A DNA stretch of 64,000 nucleotides from Siphonodentalium dalli (GCA_032622095.1 CP136064.1:171500310-171564309), one strand, 5' to 3'. Positions 33,962-45,118 are shown, counted from the first letter of the stretch. Numbers and translations: made by a program. Notes: a model not told the origin generated them from the sequence alone.

Positions 33962-34249
33962 CAAGCCTCATTCTGCTTAGGCCTGTGGGAGACCTAGGAT
34001 CAGATTGAAGTTCCCTAGTTGAAGTTGATGATTAAGCATTTTATCTTATGCAAATTAGGGGATATAGAAACTTCCCAGAAGGGAAAAAGTAACTAAAAAT
34101 AATGTTAATTTGATACTCAAGATACTTCCCAGAAGATGATGCTTAAGCAGAATGAGGTCACAACAGGCTAGCATCACTAAATTCACCCTCTGGGGACCTC
34201 ATTCTGCAAATGACAAGCACACTAAACTCACACCCTATGTGCAGGCTTG
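33962..34249. mobile_element. hAT-like MITE (CAAGCC family) with 8-base duplication
   Basis: CAAGCCTCATTCTGCTTAGG shows the left TIR joined directly to the middle, so the first hairpin is deleted. The right end is CAGGCTTG. Flanks CTTACATC (33954-33961) and CTTGCATC (34250-34257) match at seven of eight bases. Confidence 0.88.
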
Positions 34250-34257
34250 CTTGCATC

Positions 34258-34837
34258 AGAGCGTTTTTCAACTAATACACTTGTAATCAAAATGTTCCAA
34301 ATAATATTCTTTTGAAAAATAAATGAGATTCCATTTTAGGACCCATTTTTATGTATACAACATGACTATGTCAACTCATTCTCTGTTTTTATCAAAGTTA
34401 CAGTTAAAAATGGATTATCTCTTTCTAAATATGTTTTATATAGATTCCGGGGTATAAATAATTAAAGAGTCGAGGACACCTGTCTGGAAAAGCTTCAATT
34501 AATATTGATTTTGTATCAACATTTTCTTATATAATGTGATAATAAATTGGGCATGGGTGATGCTGACTAACCCTTCCCTAATTGTTGTTGTTACATTTGG
34601 GGAACATGGCATCACTTGACATGGTTTAAATAATTGTGGATTCACAATGGATCAAAAGAAAAGAAAATTCAATTCTTGTGAATTTTTCAGTTTAGCACAG
34701 GTGAGAGTCACTGAGAAATTGATTTTTTTAAAGTTATTTTTAATTGCACAGACTGCAGTATTTCAAAGTCGGAAGAATTTTGGTGTCATAAAAGGTGTCT
34801 CCCGTTTATCTCAAGTTTGCTATTTTGAACATTTTGA
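34258..34837. other. Unassigned stretch
   Basis: Single-copy-looking AT-rich sequence without recognised features. Confidence 0.5.
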
Positions 34838-35331
34838 TTAATATTTTGTGAGCTCAACAAAACCATGCAGTGAGATTTGTGTATTATATACATGTGTCGA
34901 TATATACAAGTAAAACTTGTTCATTCTTTTGTAATAACAAGACATTGCCAGTTTATTTTCATTTTGAGTTTTTGGGCGATCTGTATCAGTTGATGACACA
35001 ACAACCGTCTTATAGGCCTGCATGTTGTGACTGTATATTGAGAAGATAAATGTACCCTGTTGAGTTGGATAATCAGGGGATTCAAGCATGAAAACAGTTT
35101 GTGAATGAGCTGGTTTTCCGTTGAGTTCATAAACTGTTGTCAGACTCGAATCCCCGGTTATCCAACGAAACAGGGTTTGTTTATCTCCATTGTACTTCAC
35201 TCTGCCAAAACAATTGAAAGAAACTGTAGAAAATCCACTTTTTATTGGCATAACATAAGATAACCTTTTTCTGTGATCAAATCTCTGGGTACGTTCCATG
35301 GGTTTACTTGGAACAGCGCCCGAACAACTTC
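34838..35331 (-). CDS. Unrecognised ORF, candidate exon with an Ig-like pattern
   Basis: A 153-codon frame runs from an ATG at 35299 (context AACCCATGG) to a stop at 34838-34840. The frame stays open further upstream to a possible acceptor, TCTTAACAG, whose exon would start at 35331; that upstream part reads GSCSGAVPSKP before MERTQRF. Residues ~27-32 (STVSFNC), a Trp at FRWITGD, and GTFIFSIYSHN followed by YKTVVVSS resemble strands B, C, F and G of an Ig domain, but the usual second cysteine (GTY-C) is Phe here. No signal peptide or membrane segment is seen. The last ~40 residues look unlike coding sequence, and a donor-like AGG|GTACAT lies within the ORF. It is outside the recognised repeats. 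It could be an exon of an unplaced minus-strand gene, a decayed exon, or chance. I do not know a homologue. Confidence 0.3.
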
Positions 35332-35837
35332 CTGTTAAGAGTATCTATATTAAACATCTGTGAGTGGTTGACTCAATTACTCGACTCCAGACTGCGAGGT
35401 GACGTATTTTACGCTCGTTGTCCTGACACAGTGCTCCATTCAAAATTTGTTAAGTGATCAGCGGCCGATACTGATGAATCAAAAACTAAAATTATCAACA
35501 CTCGACCAATCAGAATGTGTGTTTCAGAGACAAATATTCAACTTTAATTACGAGTAACTACAATGTATACCAGAAATCAAAATGCCTACAGTGAAAAATA
35601 ATGTGCAAAATCCAAAATGCGTCTTCCTGCCATTGACCAACTTCATGACATGTGACCTAAGAGCAATATCATGACTCCGCAATATAAACTGTTAATCTGA
35701 ATGAGATTTGCAAATGATGATCCTTTCAAACAATCATGCCATATGCCTGTGCATTGCTTGAGTATATGATGTGGATACATGCATGAGTATAATACACAAG
35801 CTTGTATATCTCGACACTGGTATAAAAGCCATATATC
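35332..35837. other. Unassigned stretch upstream of the minus-strand ORF
   Basis: No repeat is recognised. If the minus-strand ORF is a first exon, its promoter would lie here, but I see no TATA box or other element that I can support. Confidence 0.45.
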
Positions 35838-36040
35838 TAAAGTAATGCCCGAAGTATATGACCCTTTAACCACATCAGAATTGTGGGAAATTTTTCAGGA
35901 TTTAGTCGGAAATATGGCTTGCTGCCATTCATCGGAGAGCTCTCAATGAATAGCAACAAGCCATATCTCTGACTAAATCCTGAAAAATTTCCCATAATTC
36001 TGCTGTGGTTTGGGGGTCGATTATTTAGGACATTACTGTA
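35838..36040. mobile_element. TA hairpin MITE, asymmetric subfamily
   Basis: The left arm is AGTAATGCCCGAAGTATATG and ACCCTTTAACC; the right arm is GGGGGTCGATTATTTAGGAC and ATTACTGTA. The two arms differ from each other. The nearby copy at 36307-36522 has the same two arms in reverse order. Confidence 0.88.
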
Positions 36041-36086
36041 TATTGTGCTATTTGGGATTTTCTCCACCCTGAGAATGTGAATCATT

Positions 36087-36562
36087 TTAACCCTTTATAT
36101 ACTAAATGGATTATCCCATCCAGTTATAAATGTATACATTGGAATGGCTTAATTATCATTCATTTGGAGGGATGTTCAAATGGTATTTCAACAGACGCTA
36201 CAAAACAAACATATAATACAAGTGCCAAAGTATTCCTATTAATTTGTGGGAATTGTTCAGATAAGTTCAACAAATGACTCTTTATCTGAACATTTCCTAA
36301 TGGAACTACAGTAATGTCCTAAATAATCGACCCCTAAATCACAGCAGAATTATGGGAAATCTTTCAGGATTTAGTGGGAAATATGGCTGCTGCCATACAT
36401 TGGAAAGCTCTCGGTGAGAACTTTCCGATGAATGGCAACAAGCCATATTTCCAACTAAGTCGTGAAAAAATTCCCATAATTCTGCTGTGGTTAAAGGGTC
36501 ATATACTTCGGGCATTACTGTACATGTACTTGTCAATGAGTATTTAGTATAGAAAGGGTTAA
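36087..36562. mobile_element. TTAA MITE, CTATACTAAATA family, host of a nested insertion
   Basis: TTAACCCTTTATATACTAAA is at the left, and TTTAGTATAGAAAGGGTTAA at the right. It is split by the TA hairpin MITE at 36307-36522. Confidence 0.88.
36307..36522. mobile_element. TA hairpin MITE nested in a TTAA MITE
   Basis: TACAGTAATGTCCTAAATAA is at the left and ATACTTCGGGCATTACTGTA at the right, both with flanking TA. It is the opposite orientation of 35838-36040. Confidence 0.9.
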
Positions 36563-36716
36563 ATATGGAAGAATTGTACAAACATTGTGTGTGTCTTTAA
36601 CATATAATAATGCCAAATCTATCTTGTTATATTGAGAAATAAACTATCCATTATCACACAATCAAGAATCATTTTGTTTCTCTGATAGCAATTATGGAAA
36701 ACATTCAAATACACGT

Positions 36717-37033
36717 GGACCAGTCTAGATGGTGACTTGGAAGATATCTTCTCCCTATATTGTGCCACTTCTCCCTATTTTTGTCCCAGTGAGAAGTGAT
36801 TTCTCTCTCATATACCACTATGCATATGTTCAGACAGTGTATTTCCTGATTATAATTGTTTAATTTCTCATTATAATGGTTTTATAAATTGGATTTTGTA
36901 TTGCACTGTATCATTGAAAGGGGATGTTGTGCTGCAAACTGAACTTCAGCCATTATAACTTCTCCCAGATAACCGCCCACTTCTCCCTAATAAGCAAGTG
37001 ACTTCTCCCTATTAGAAACTTCTAGACTGGTCC
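36717..37033. mobile_element. Inverted-repeat element, GGNCCAGYCTAGA family
   Basis: GGACCAGTCTAGATGG is at the left and CTTCTAGACTGGTCC at the right, with TTCTCCCTA runs inside. It is the second copy of the element at 3540-3890. Confidence 0.7.
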
Positions 37034-37202
37034 TCGCAAACATGGGATTATGGTGGTTCAGTCAGAATGTGCATAGTGCATTAGGCTGTCGTAAGCCATC
37101 CAATGATAGTGAAGCTGACGTCATTCCTGATAAATGCGGATGTGCGATCCATGTAAAGGAAAGGTAACCTGGTTTGTTTATCTAGGCATGTTTTCCAGTT
37201 GG

Positions 37203-37768
37203 TTAACCCTTTCATGACGGGAGCTTCCTGAATTTTTGTGAAAGCCCTATGCCAATGCATTCCCTGAAATATGAGAGTTGATCATAGGTTGCCTCATATA
37301 TAAAAGAGAATGCATTGGCCAAAAAATTGATAAAGAATCTAAGAAAAAAATAAAAAAAAATAATAGAAATTGTTAAAGAATGTAAGAAAAAATGATAAAA
37401 TAAAATTATGAAATTGTTAAAGAATATAAGAAAAAATAATTAATTTTTTTATAGAATGTTAAAAGAAAAAATAATAAAAAAAATGATAAAAATTGTTAAA
37501 GAATGTAAGAAAAAATAATAACAAATAATAATAAAAATGATAAAAATTGTTAAAGAATGTAAGAACAAAATGAAAAAAAAAGATAAAATTGTTAAAGAAT
37601 ATAAGAAAAAATGATAAAAATTGTGAAAGAATGTATAAAGAAAATAAAAAAAAAAATGATAAAATTGTTAAAGAATGTCAGAAAAAATTATAACAAATTG
37701 ATAAAAAATTGTTATGCCAATGCATTCTCTTATATATGCGAGGCGACCTATGGTCATGAAAGTGTTAA
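37203..37768. mobile_element. TTAA MITE, CATGACGGGAGC family, with expanded spacer
   Basis: TTAACCCTTTCATGACGGGA and then GCTTCCTGAATTTTTGTG is at the left, and GGTCATGAAAGTGTTAA at the right. One whole module (37252-37318) and one half module (37717-37753) border an expanded A-rich tandem spacer. Confidence 0.85.
37319..37716 (+). repeat. A-rich tandem array of AAATTGTTAAAGAATGTAAG
   Basis: The word TTGTTAAAGAATGTAAGAAA recurs about eight times at irregular 30-55 base spacing. Single copies of the same word form the spacer in other MITEs of the window, so the array is an expansion of that spacer. Confidence 0.85.
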
Positions 37769-37907
37769 TGATCAGGATTCAGTGGTTTCTAGGTGCAGTG
37801 AATTATATTGCCAGTGAAATTAATGCTCTGCATGATTGATCATTTACTGGTAGTACAACTGATAATATTGTGATATAGCCTCATCTAAAACCATAACAAG
37901 AAGTTGT

Positions 37908-38022
37908 ACAGTAATGCCCTAAGTAATCGACTCCTTAACCACAGCAGAATTATGGGTAACTTTTCAGGATTTAGTCGGAAATATGGCTTGTTGCCATTCA
38001 TTGGAAAGCTCTCCCCCTGGCC
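37908..38022 (+). mobile_element. Partial TA hairpin MITE, left arm
   Basis: TACAGTAATGCCCTAAGTAA through CCATTCATTGGAAAGCTCTC is the left arm only. It breaks at CCCCCTGGCCATCTGTCAGC. Confidence 0.85.
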
Positions 38023-39500
38023 ATCTGTCAGCCTTGAGCAATTTTTTTTATAGCGCCTTAAAAAGTATACCCCCCTCAAATTTGTTCCCAGACTTAAAAC
38101 CACAGTTACTTGGAATTTGTTGCAAATTCAAATGACTAATCTAGTAAAATGTATACAAATGTATATATTTTCGTGAAGCTAAGACATAATGACACTATTT
38201 TGGGCCAAAATTGAAACTCACCATCCAAGATGGCCACCAAAATGGCCACCGGAAGTTGAAAATATGATATTTTTTCACAAATATCTTCTAGATCAGTTCA
38301 TGCTGATTGGAACTGGTTGAGTAATATGACTTTATTTTGTGTTTTGTATATTAACTGATCATTGGAGCAATTAAATGTGCAATTATTAGGGTCCCATCCA
38401 CTTGTGATCCCTCACAAATTAGATTTTACAGAACGCGGTATAAAATTTCACAAAAAATCACAACTTGGATTCTAGTCATATTTCAACAAGAAATGAACAG
38501 AAGGTTGTAATTAAGTGAGGCATACCATTACCTATGAATATTCCAACTCACTGGAACCAAAATTCTTACTTTGGCTCAAAATGGCCACCAAAATATGGAA
38601 AATGGTAAATATTGCCCTAGGGTGTCCTGCAATCGCTTACAAGTTGTAGTTGATGTACAAAATTGGGTATTATGCCTTCTATACATTGAATACTAACATG
38701 TCTGCTGCACCATGGTTAATTGTTACTATTGTCACCACTGACATCACCAAACATATTGGACTTTTCTCTCAAAAACTTGACATAAATATCGGCAAAAATT
38801 AACTTTTCAGGTTTGGACCATTTTTTCTAGTAAAATGTAACTATCTTTGGATTGAAAGTTGTTTATAATATTGTATTGTCTATCTTAAATGTGTCACACT
38901 ACGGTGTTTATAGACCAAATTGATCAAGATGGCTTCCAAAATGGCAACCAAATTGGTAATAAGTTATCTTTTTACATTACTTCCAAAATGGCAACCAAAT
39001 TGGTAATAAGTTATTTTTTTACATATATCATTATAACATTATATATATAACATTATTCTCTCCGTTATCCGAAAAGGTAGCAAATTGTGACTCACTTGGT
39101 TATTATACGTGTTAGTTAATTAACTGACAACTAAATGTTCTATTATGGTTGTCCCAGTTTAAGTCCGGCCGCCATGTCACGGATGCGTGTTTTGGCATAT
39201 AAAGTTTTTTTCTCTGTGGATTCTGGTAGAATGGGACATACTTGTGAAGAATTAATCGGCTGGCCATTTATCAGCCTCGAGCAATTTGAGAAATTTGGGT
39301 TAAAAAAAGATGGCCGCCAAAATGGCCGCAGTGAATGTAGAGATGACGGTATAATCCATGTTTGACCGCCAAAAAATGATTTTTCGAATATTTCGAACCA
39401 ATGGGGTAATGCACGGCAAGTATCTTTAATTTCAAGTTCCAACGAAAAAAAATGTAATCCAAAATGGCAGCCAAAATGTCGACAAAATGTGCGAAAAAGT
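38023..39500. repeat. AT-rich stretch with recurring AAGATGGCCGCCAAAATGGC words
   Basis: AAGATGGCCACCAAAATGGC is near 38230, GGCCACCAAAATATGG near 38583, AAGATGGCTTCCAAAATGGC near 38931, AAGATGGCCGCCAAAATGGC near 39308 and CCAAAATGGCAGCCAAAATG near 39458. A local 50-base duplication ends each unit with ACCAAATTGGTAATAAGTTA (38950-39015). There is no coding region that I can support, although frames cross it. Confidence 0.65.
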
Positions 39501-40054
39501 CGTTTTGAGATCATACTTAACACAACACTCAAACAGCAGCTAACTTTTGACAGAAATATGTAGCATTACATTGATATCTTTCGTTTTCCGAAGACAAGAA
39601 GTAGTACTGCAGTATTGCTACAAATTGCAGGCAGAGTTGTAGAAGAAATGTACATGAATAAGTAGCCCAATTGCTGAAACCCTATACTGAACTACGTGGT
39701 GTGTCTGCATCTGCTTCGATCAACTGAGCTGCTCTGCCATCTGTCCCCGAATGCGTCTGTTCATTACAACACTCAATTGTTGCATTACAAGCACAAAAGA
39801 TTGTACATGCCCATCGAGAAGATCTACCCAGCACCTGTTAGTTTCGCAAAACCGTGTCGGGGGCAACCAGTACACCAGTTGGAAGAGTCACGGGTGATAA
39901 AAATTTAGAAATTTCATCCTTGATAAAACCAAAATTTGTAGCATCCAATTGTGGGGGGACGAGGTCTAAAGCGTGTTTCCAAATGCATACTTGGAAATGT
40001 GCCGTTTGATGTTCTTTGTGAATGCTTCGGTGGTTGGAGGTAGGCTACACAGAC
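39501..40054. other. Unassigned stretch
   Basis: A 70-codon frame (39696-39908) has no recognised domain. Base composition is less AT-rich than the flanks, but I cannot assign it. Confidence 0.45.
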
Positions 40055-42345
40055 TAGGAACATGGGTGGCGTGTATGAGTATACGGTGAGTTGCTGAATT
40101 GTCCTGTGTGAGGTGTATATGCAAGTATGGAACTTATGAGTGGTCGTGTGTGCGGGTATTGGTATATCTGGAAGGGCTCACCATTGGTGAGGTGTATGTG
40201 TATACCTGGATTGACTCTAGGGTCATGGATATGTAGAATATGTATACATGTAGTGGTTGTATGGTCCATGATGAGGTGAATATGTATACAAAGAGTGACT
40301 GTATGATCGTGAATGTGGTGAATATGTATACATACAGTGACTATATGGTAATGTGTCAGGTGTAGGAGTATACCTGGTGTTCATGCATTGTGACTCGTGG
40401 CTGTATCGTCATTTGTAGTATGTACGGGTATAACCAAGTATGGCTGTATGGTCAGGTGTACGTGTTTAAAGTGTGTGACTATATTGTCATTTGTGTGGTG
40501 TTTATGTACATATGGAGTGACTGAGGTAATGGGTGGGTTGTACATGTGTACCTTGGGTGGCTATCGCACAATAACTCAAGGATATGTTAATCAATAGAGA
40601 GGTCATGTCAGAGAGTCTCCATCTTGATGGTGTTTATGTACATGGGGGAAACGTGGAAAGCGATAGCCACCCGTCATCATACAGTCATTCCATATATACA
40701 TAAACACCACATACATAACAATATAGTGACCAACTGTATACATGTACACCTGACCCATGACCACGGATGACCATACAGCCATGAGTCACAATGCAGGCAC
40801 AACGGGTATACTCATAAACATGACCCATAACCATATAGTCGCTCCGTGTATACTCATTCACCTCACCATTGGCCATACGGCCATCCCCTGTATACCTATT
40901 ATCCACACACATGGTAAAATGGACATTCAATATATACATCAGCAACACAACAATGACCATAGAGTCACTCCGTGTATACATATGCACCTCACCAATGGCC
41001 ATATAGCCACTCGCTTCATACATATACCCTCACCAATGGAACCTGGTATACTCCTTCACCTGGCATATGGCCATATAGTCACCCCGTGTGTACCTATTCA
41101 AAACATTCATACATGATCATGGTCAATCCTTGTATACATATGCACCTCACCATTGGCCATGTCACTCACTGTATCCATATTTGTCACACCATAGCCGAAT
41201 AACCACTCAAGATATACTAATACACACCAGCCATGTCAGTATAGTCACTCCATGTGTGCATATGCGAATCACCCATGGCCATATAGCCACTCGCTATATA
41301 CACATACACCTCGCCCATGACCATATATCAACACGTGTGTATAACTCATAACCTACACATGACCATACCGCCACGAGTCGCCAAACAGGAACACCAGGTA
41401 TACTCATACACCTGACACATGACCATTTAGGCACTCCCTGTATATATATTTATTACATTTATGATCATACAGTCACTCCTTGTATACCAACATGTACTCA
41501 TCTCACCATTGACCATACAGTCACTACCTGTATACATATTCCACACACAGTCATATAACCACTCGATATATACATATGAAGCCCACCTTAGACCATAGAG
41601 TCACTCCAGGTATACCTATACACATCACCACTGGCCATTTAGCCCATCCAGATATACAAAAACCCGCACACACGACCACTCATACAATCCATAGTTGCAT
41701 ATACACCTCACATATGACAATTCAGCAACGCACTGTATAATCATACACGCCATCCATGATCATAAAGCTAATCCCTATACACCCACCAATGATAATACAT
41801 CCACGAGATATATACATATACATCCCATCCGTTACCACAAGGACACTCCATATATACCCACACGATAATGTCCACCCAGCTTACTCCGGATATGCATATA
41901 CACTTCAATCATGACAGTACAGTCATTCCATGTATACCTTACACGTTACACCTAACCATAAAATCACTCACTATTTATCCACACACCCCATCCATGATCA
42001 TACAGACAACACATGTACATCCCACCCACGACCTTACAGTCACTCCATATATACATAATCAATACATAGATGACCATGTAGCTATATCCATACACCACAT
42101 CAATGTCCATACAGGCACACCGGATGCACCGGTACATGATACACACAACCATACACCACACAGTCACTCCGTGCATACCGATTCACCGCACACCTGACCA
42201 TGACCTCTCCCTGTATACCAATACATCTTGCTATGGACAACACACTCATAACCATATAGTTATTCATTGTATACATATTCACATCATTCATGACATACAC
42301 TAACTCCACGTATACCTATTCACCTCACCTATGATCATAGAGTAA
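40055..42345. repeat. 42-base minisatellite in two opposed arrays
   Basis: The unit, in the right array (about 40680-42345), resembles TGTATACATATGCACCTCAC and CAATGGCCATATAGTCACTC plus CG. In the left array (about 40055-40620) the unit is the reverse complement. Successive TGTATA words near 40847-41016 are 41-43 bases apart. GGTGGCTATCGC (~40556) and GCGATAGCCACC (~40657) face each other at the centre. Because 42 is divisible by three, frames of 60-119 codons appear, reading His- and Thr-rich 14-residue repeats, but indels break them. Confidence 0.9.
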
Positions 42346-42726
42346 CTCCCGGGCTACCATCTTGGCATCCATCCTGTATCCAGTTGATATTGGTTTATCA
42401 TAATGGATCAGAAGAGCCACATATTATGGTTCATCTCAGTTCCGTCTCAAAGTTCTTCCCATTTCCTTTCAATAATATGGGCAGAATCACAAAAAGAGGT
42501 TCTGGGTGTCTGTATGGGTCTACATGTACCAATAATACGATGTCAAATAATAATACATGTACCAGTAAGCAAATGCAACAAACTATTATTTTCACCATAA
42601 TATTTATATTACCTCTAAAGTAAACACTGCAATAAAAAATTGTAGATCCGTCCTTATTTGGTCCCAGTGGTCTATTTGCACTTAAACAACTAATAGTTCT
42701 GAAGAACCAAATGCAACTAAATTGTT
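42346..42726. other. Unassigned stretch
   Basis: Single-copy-looking sequence between the minisatellite and a MITE. Nothing is recognised. Confidence 0.45.
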
Positions 42727-43105
42727 TTAACCCTTTACCCAACAAACCGGCCAAATAAAGCTTCAACAGCCTAAAATATCTTCGGTCTGTCTCAATAGAA
42801 CCATACAAATATGGATATCATTGGAACCGGCTCCTTGACCACATTGTGATAGTTACAGTTATGCCCTGTGCCAATGCATTCTCTTATATATGGTCGCCTC
42901 GCATATATAAGAGAATGCATTGGCCTAAAAAAAAAACTTTTGTTTTACCACTTTTTACCATTTTTTCTTATATTCTTTAACAATTTTATAATTTTTAATG
43001 TATTAAGCCAATGCATTCTCTTATATATGCGAGGCGACCTATGGTCGACTCGCATATATAAGAGAATGCATTGGCACAGGGCCCTTCTGTTGGGTAAAGG
43101 GTTAA
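42727..43105. mobile_element. TTAA MITE, ACCCAACA family, complete copy
   Basis: TTAACCCTTTACCCAACAAA is at the left and TGTTGGGTAAAGGGTTAA at the right. It is the reverse orientation of 20847-21246. Its first module (42871-42923) has lost 14 bases from one side of the centre; the second (43008-43074) is whole. Confidence 0.92.
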
Positions 43106-43365
43106 TAACTCACCATCATCACCACCACTAGAACCATAAAGGAGGTGCCCCATTTGTGAATTTAAAAAAATCTCAATTTCAAATTATCAATTTGAAGGGG
43201 AAAATAATTATTGTTTGTAACCAGTGTATGTTATATTACCATAACAACACCTGGTTATCCTCACAATATGAGTGATGTGTTCTAATTATGTAAATAGATG
43301 TGGTTTAAAATAAATTAAAACATCTTTTTTTTAGGTAGGTCGACAGAGAGTTTTTTGAAAATTCT

Positions 43366-43615
43366 TAAAGGTACTCAATCCGATCAGAGGGTCCCAATAT
43401 CATCAAGATACAACATTTCTTCCAAATGCGCTTTTGTTATCAGAATCGATTAATTGCAACAAAATAATGCTAACCACTGTCAACTATGGTATCAAATTAA
43501 CCAAAACGTGTTATTTATCAACATTTTGTTCAACGAAATATGGCCGTATTTTCACTTGAGTATTCACGAAATTTGGCCGTATTACCACTTGTTTTTAGAG
43601 TTATCCATCTTCATT
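43366..43615 (+). mobile_element. Fragment of TTAA element with AGGTACTCAACC ends
   Basis: It starts TTAAAGGTACTCAATCCGAT and includes CAGAGGGTCCCAATATC; near its end is TTTTAGAGTTATCCATCTT. The matching right terminus is missing. Confidence 0.6.
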
Positions 43616-45080
43616 AGCAATTTTGACCGAGACCATCCGCTTGACGGTGTGTTTCTGGGCCACATCGGGACTCCCCCATACCCCGTATTAAACACTGTGT
43701 AGGAACTGTTACATCGGAAGTAGTTCTATCGCCGGTATTGTAATGGTTCTTGCCTGATTTGTTACGGTTCCTGATGATTGAAAGTAATCATTTTTGAGAC
43801 AAAATCACGCATAATTATAGATGTCTTGAATATATTATACTTTCACGAATGAACAGAGGCCACAGAAGTGCCGTCTTATAATTATATCGAAACCTGAACT
43901 CTAGACCACAATTAACTCGGTATTAGCGAGTTAACGCGTAAATATCAACATGTTATCACTGAAAATCAAGCCACGTGGACGCAATTTCTTTGTTTTTCGT
44001 GGCATATAAAATATGAAACGCATTCTGAAGACAAACACTAACTATAAAGTATACCCGTGTTATTCTTCTTTAAAATAGTAGAAAGTATCCCGATAGGGGT
44101 TGATAATTGGGAGCTGTGACATCGTAATCAACACGGGTGCGTGTTACGGTTCTATTTCAAACCAATCACGGCTGTGACGGTTCTGTACATGAGATTTATT
44201 CGAACGATTTCTGCACTTTGGTCCGAAAATCGTTTTGTGTATCTGACATTTTAAACAAGATAATGACTGTAGCTTATGTAATTTGCATAATAGAACAGGT
44301 ATATTAAGAAATAACACAATAAATACCTACTACAGGAGATTAAGTGACATCAATAGGCAGAAATAAAATATTGAAAGTCCCGATGAGTATAGTATCATAA
44401 TCATGCCCGCCTATATAAATGACCAGTGGAGAATGTAAGATGTTATATTCATTTACTTAATCTGGGCATTATTGAAAGATCCAGGTGTGACAATATTTCA
44501 ATGCCGGCGCCATCATATTTCCTCCTCTGAAGTCCGCCTGAGGGACATTTACACATGTTTGTCGCCCAGACATGAATATAACTTTTGAAATCACGTTCAA
44601 CTGAATCATTGATAGGTTATGACGTGATTGGGGTGGTGGGGTGAATTGTGGAGGGGTGCATAATTGGTGTCTATCGCCAACTTTGGTAAATATGTTCAAC
44701 AGTTACAAATTTCTTATCTTACAATATATTGGTTTGAAATTTAACACCAACAATATGTTGAAATTGTTCTCTTAGTTTGAGTTGACAACAATTTAATAGT
44801 AGGGAATTTGTCAATTTTACACCAACATTTGCATACTTTCCTCCACTTTAAACATGTAATCAACCATATTTGACATATACAAATGGACACCTCTTCTTTA
44901 GAGTTGATCCAAAACTCATGATGGGTGGACAGGAAGTAGGGAGCAGGTGTGATCTAGTTTTCTATATCACATTTACCCCCCCCCCCGAATTTGGCAAGAA
45001 ACTGGTTAATAGACAAATAATCTAATTCCATTTAATCAATATGCTTTGTATTAAATAACGTATGCTCTTTTGCTAAATAA

Positions 45081-45084
<4 letters not shown>

Positions 45085-45114
<30 letters not shown>
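45085..45114 (+). repeat. CT microsatellite
   Basis: About 15 TC units. Confidence 0.9.

Positions 45115-45118
<4 letters not shown>

Noticed and set aside
35838-36522. Inversion between two hairpin MITEs as the cause of their swapped arms
   Set aside because: An inversion with breaks in the hairpin centres would restore the same unequal arms; simple opposite orientation of one subfamily explains it.
37319-37716. CRISPR-like array
   Set aside because: Repeats are degenerate, A-rich and without unique spacers, and the host is a eukaryote.
40757-42303. Series of His- and Thr-rich frames as a secreted repeat protein
   Set aside because: They follow a 42-base minisatellite and exist on both strands; indels break them every few units, and no signal peptide or start context is present.
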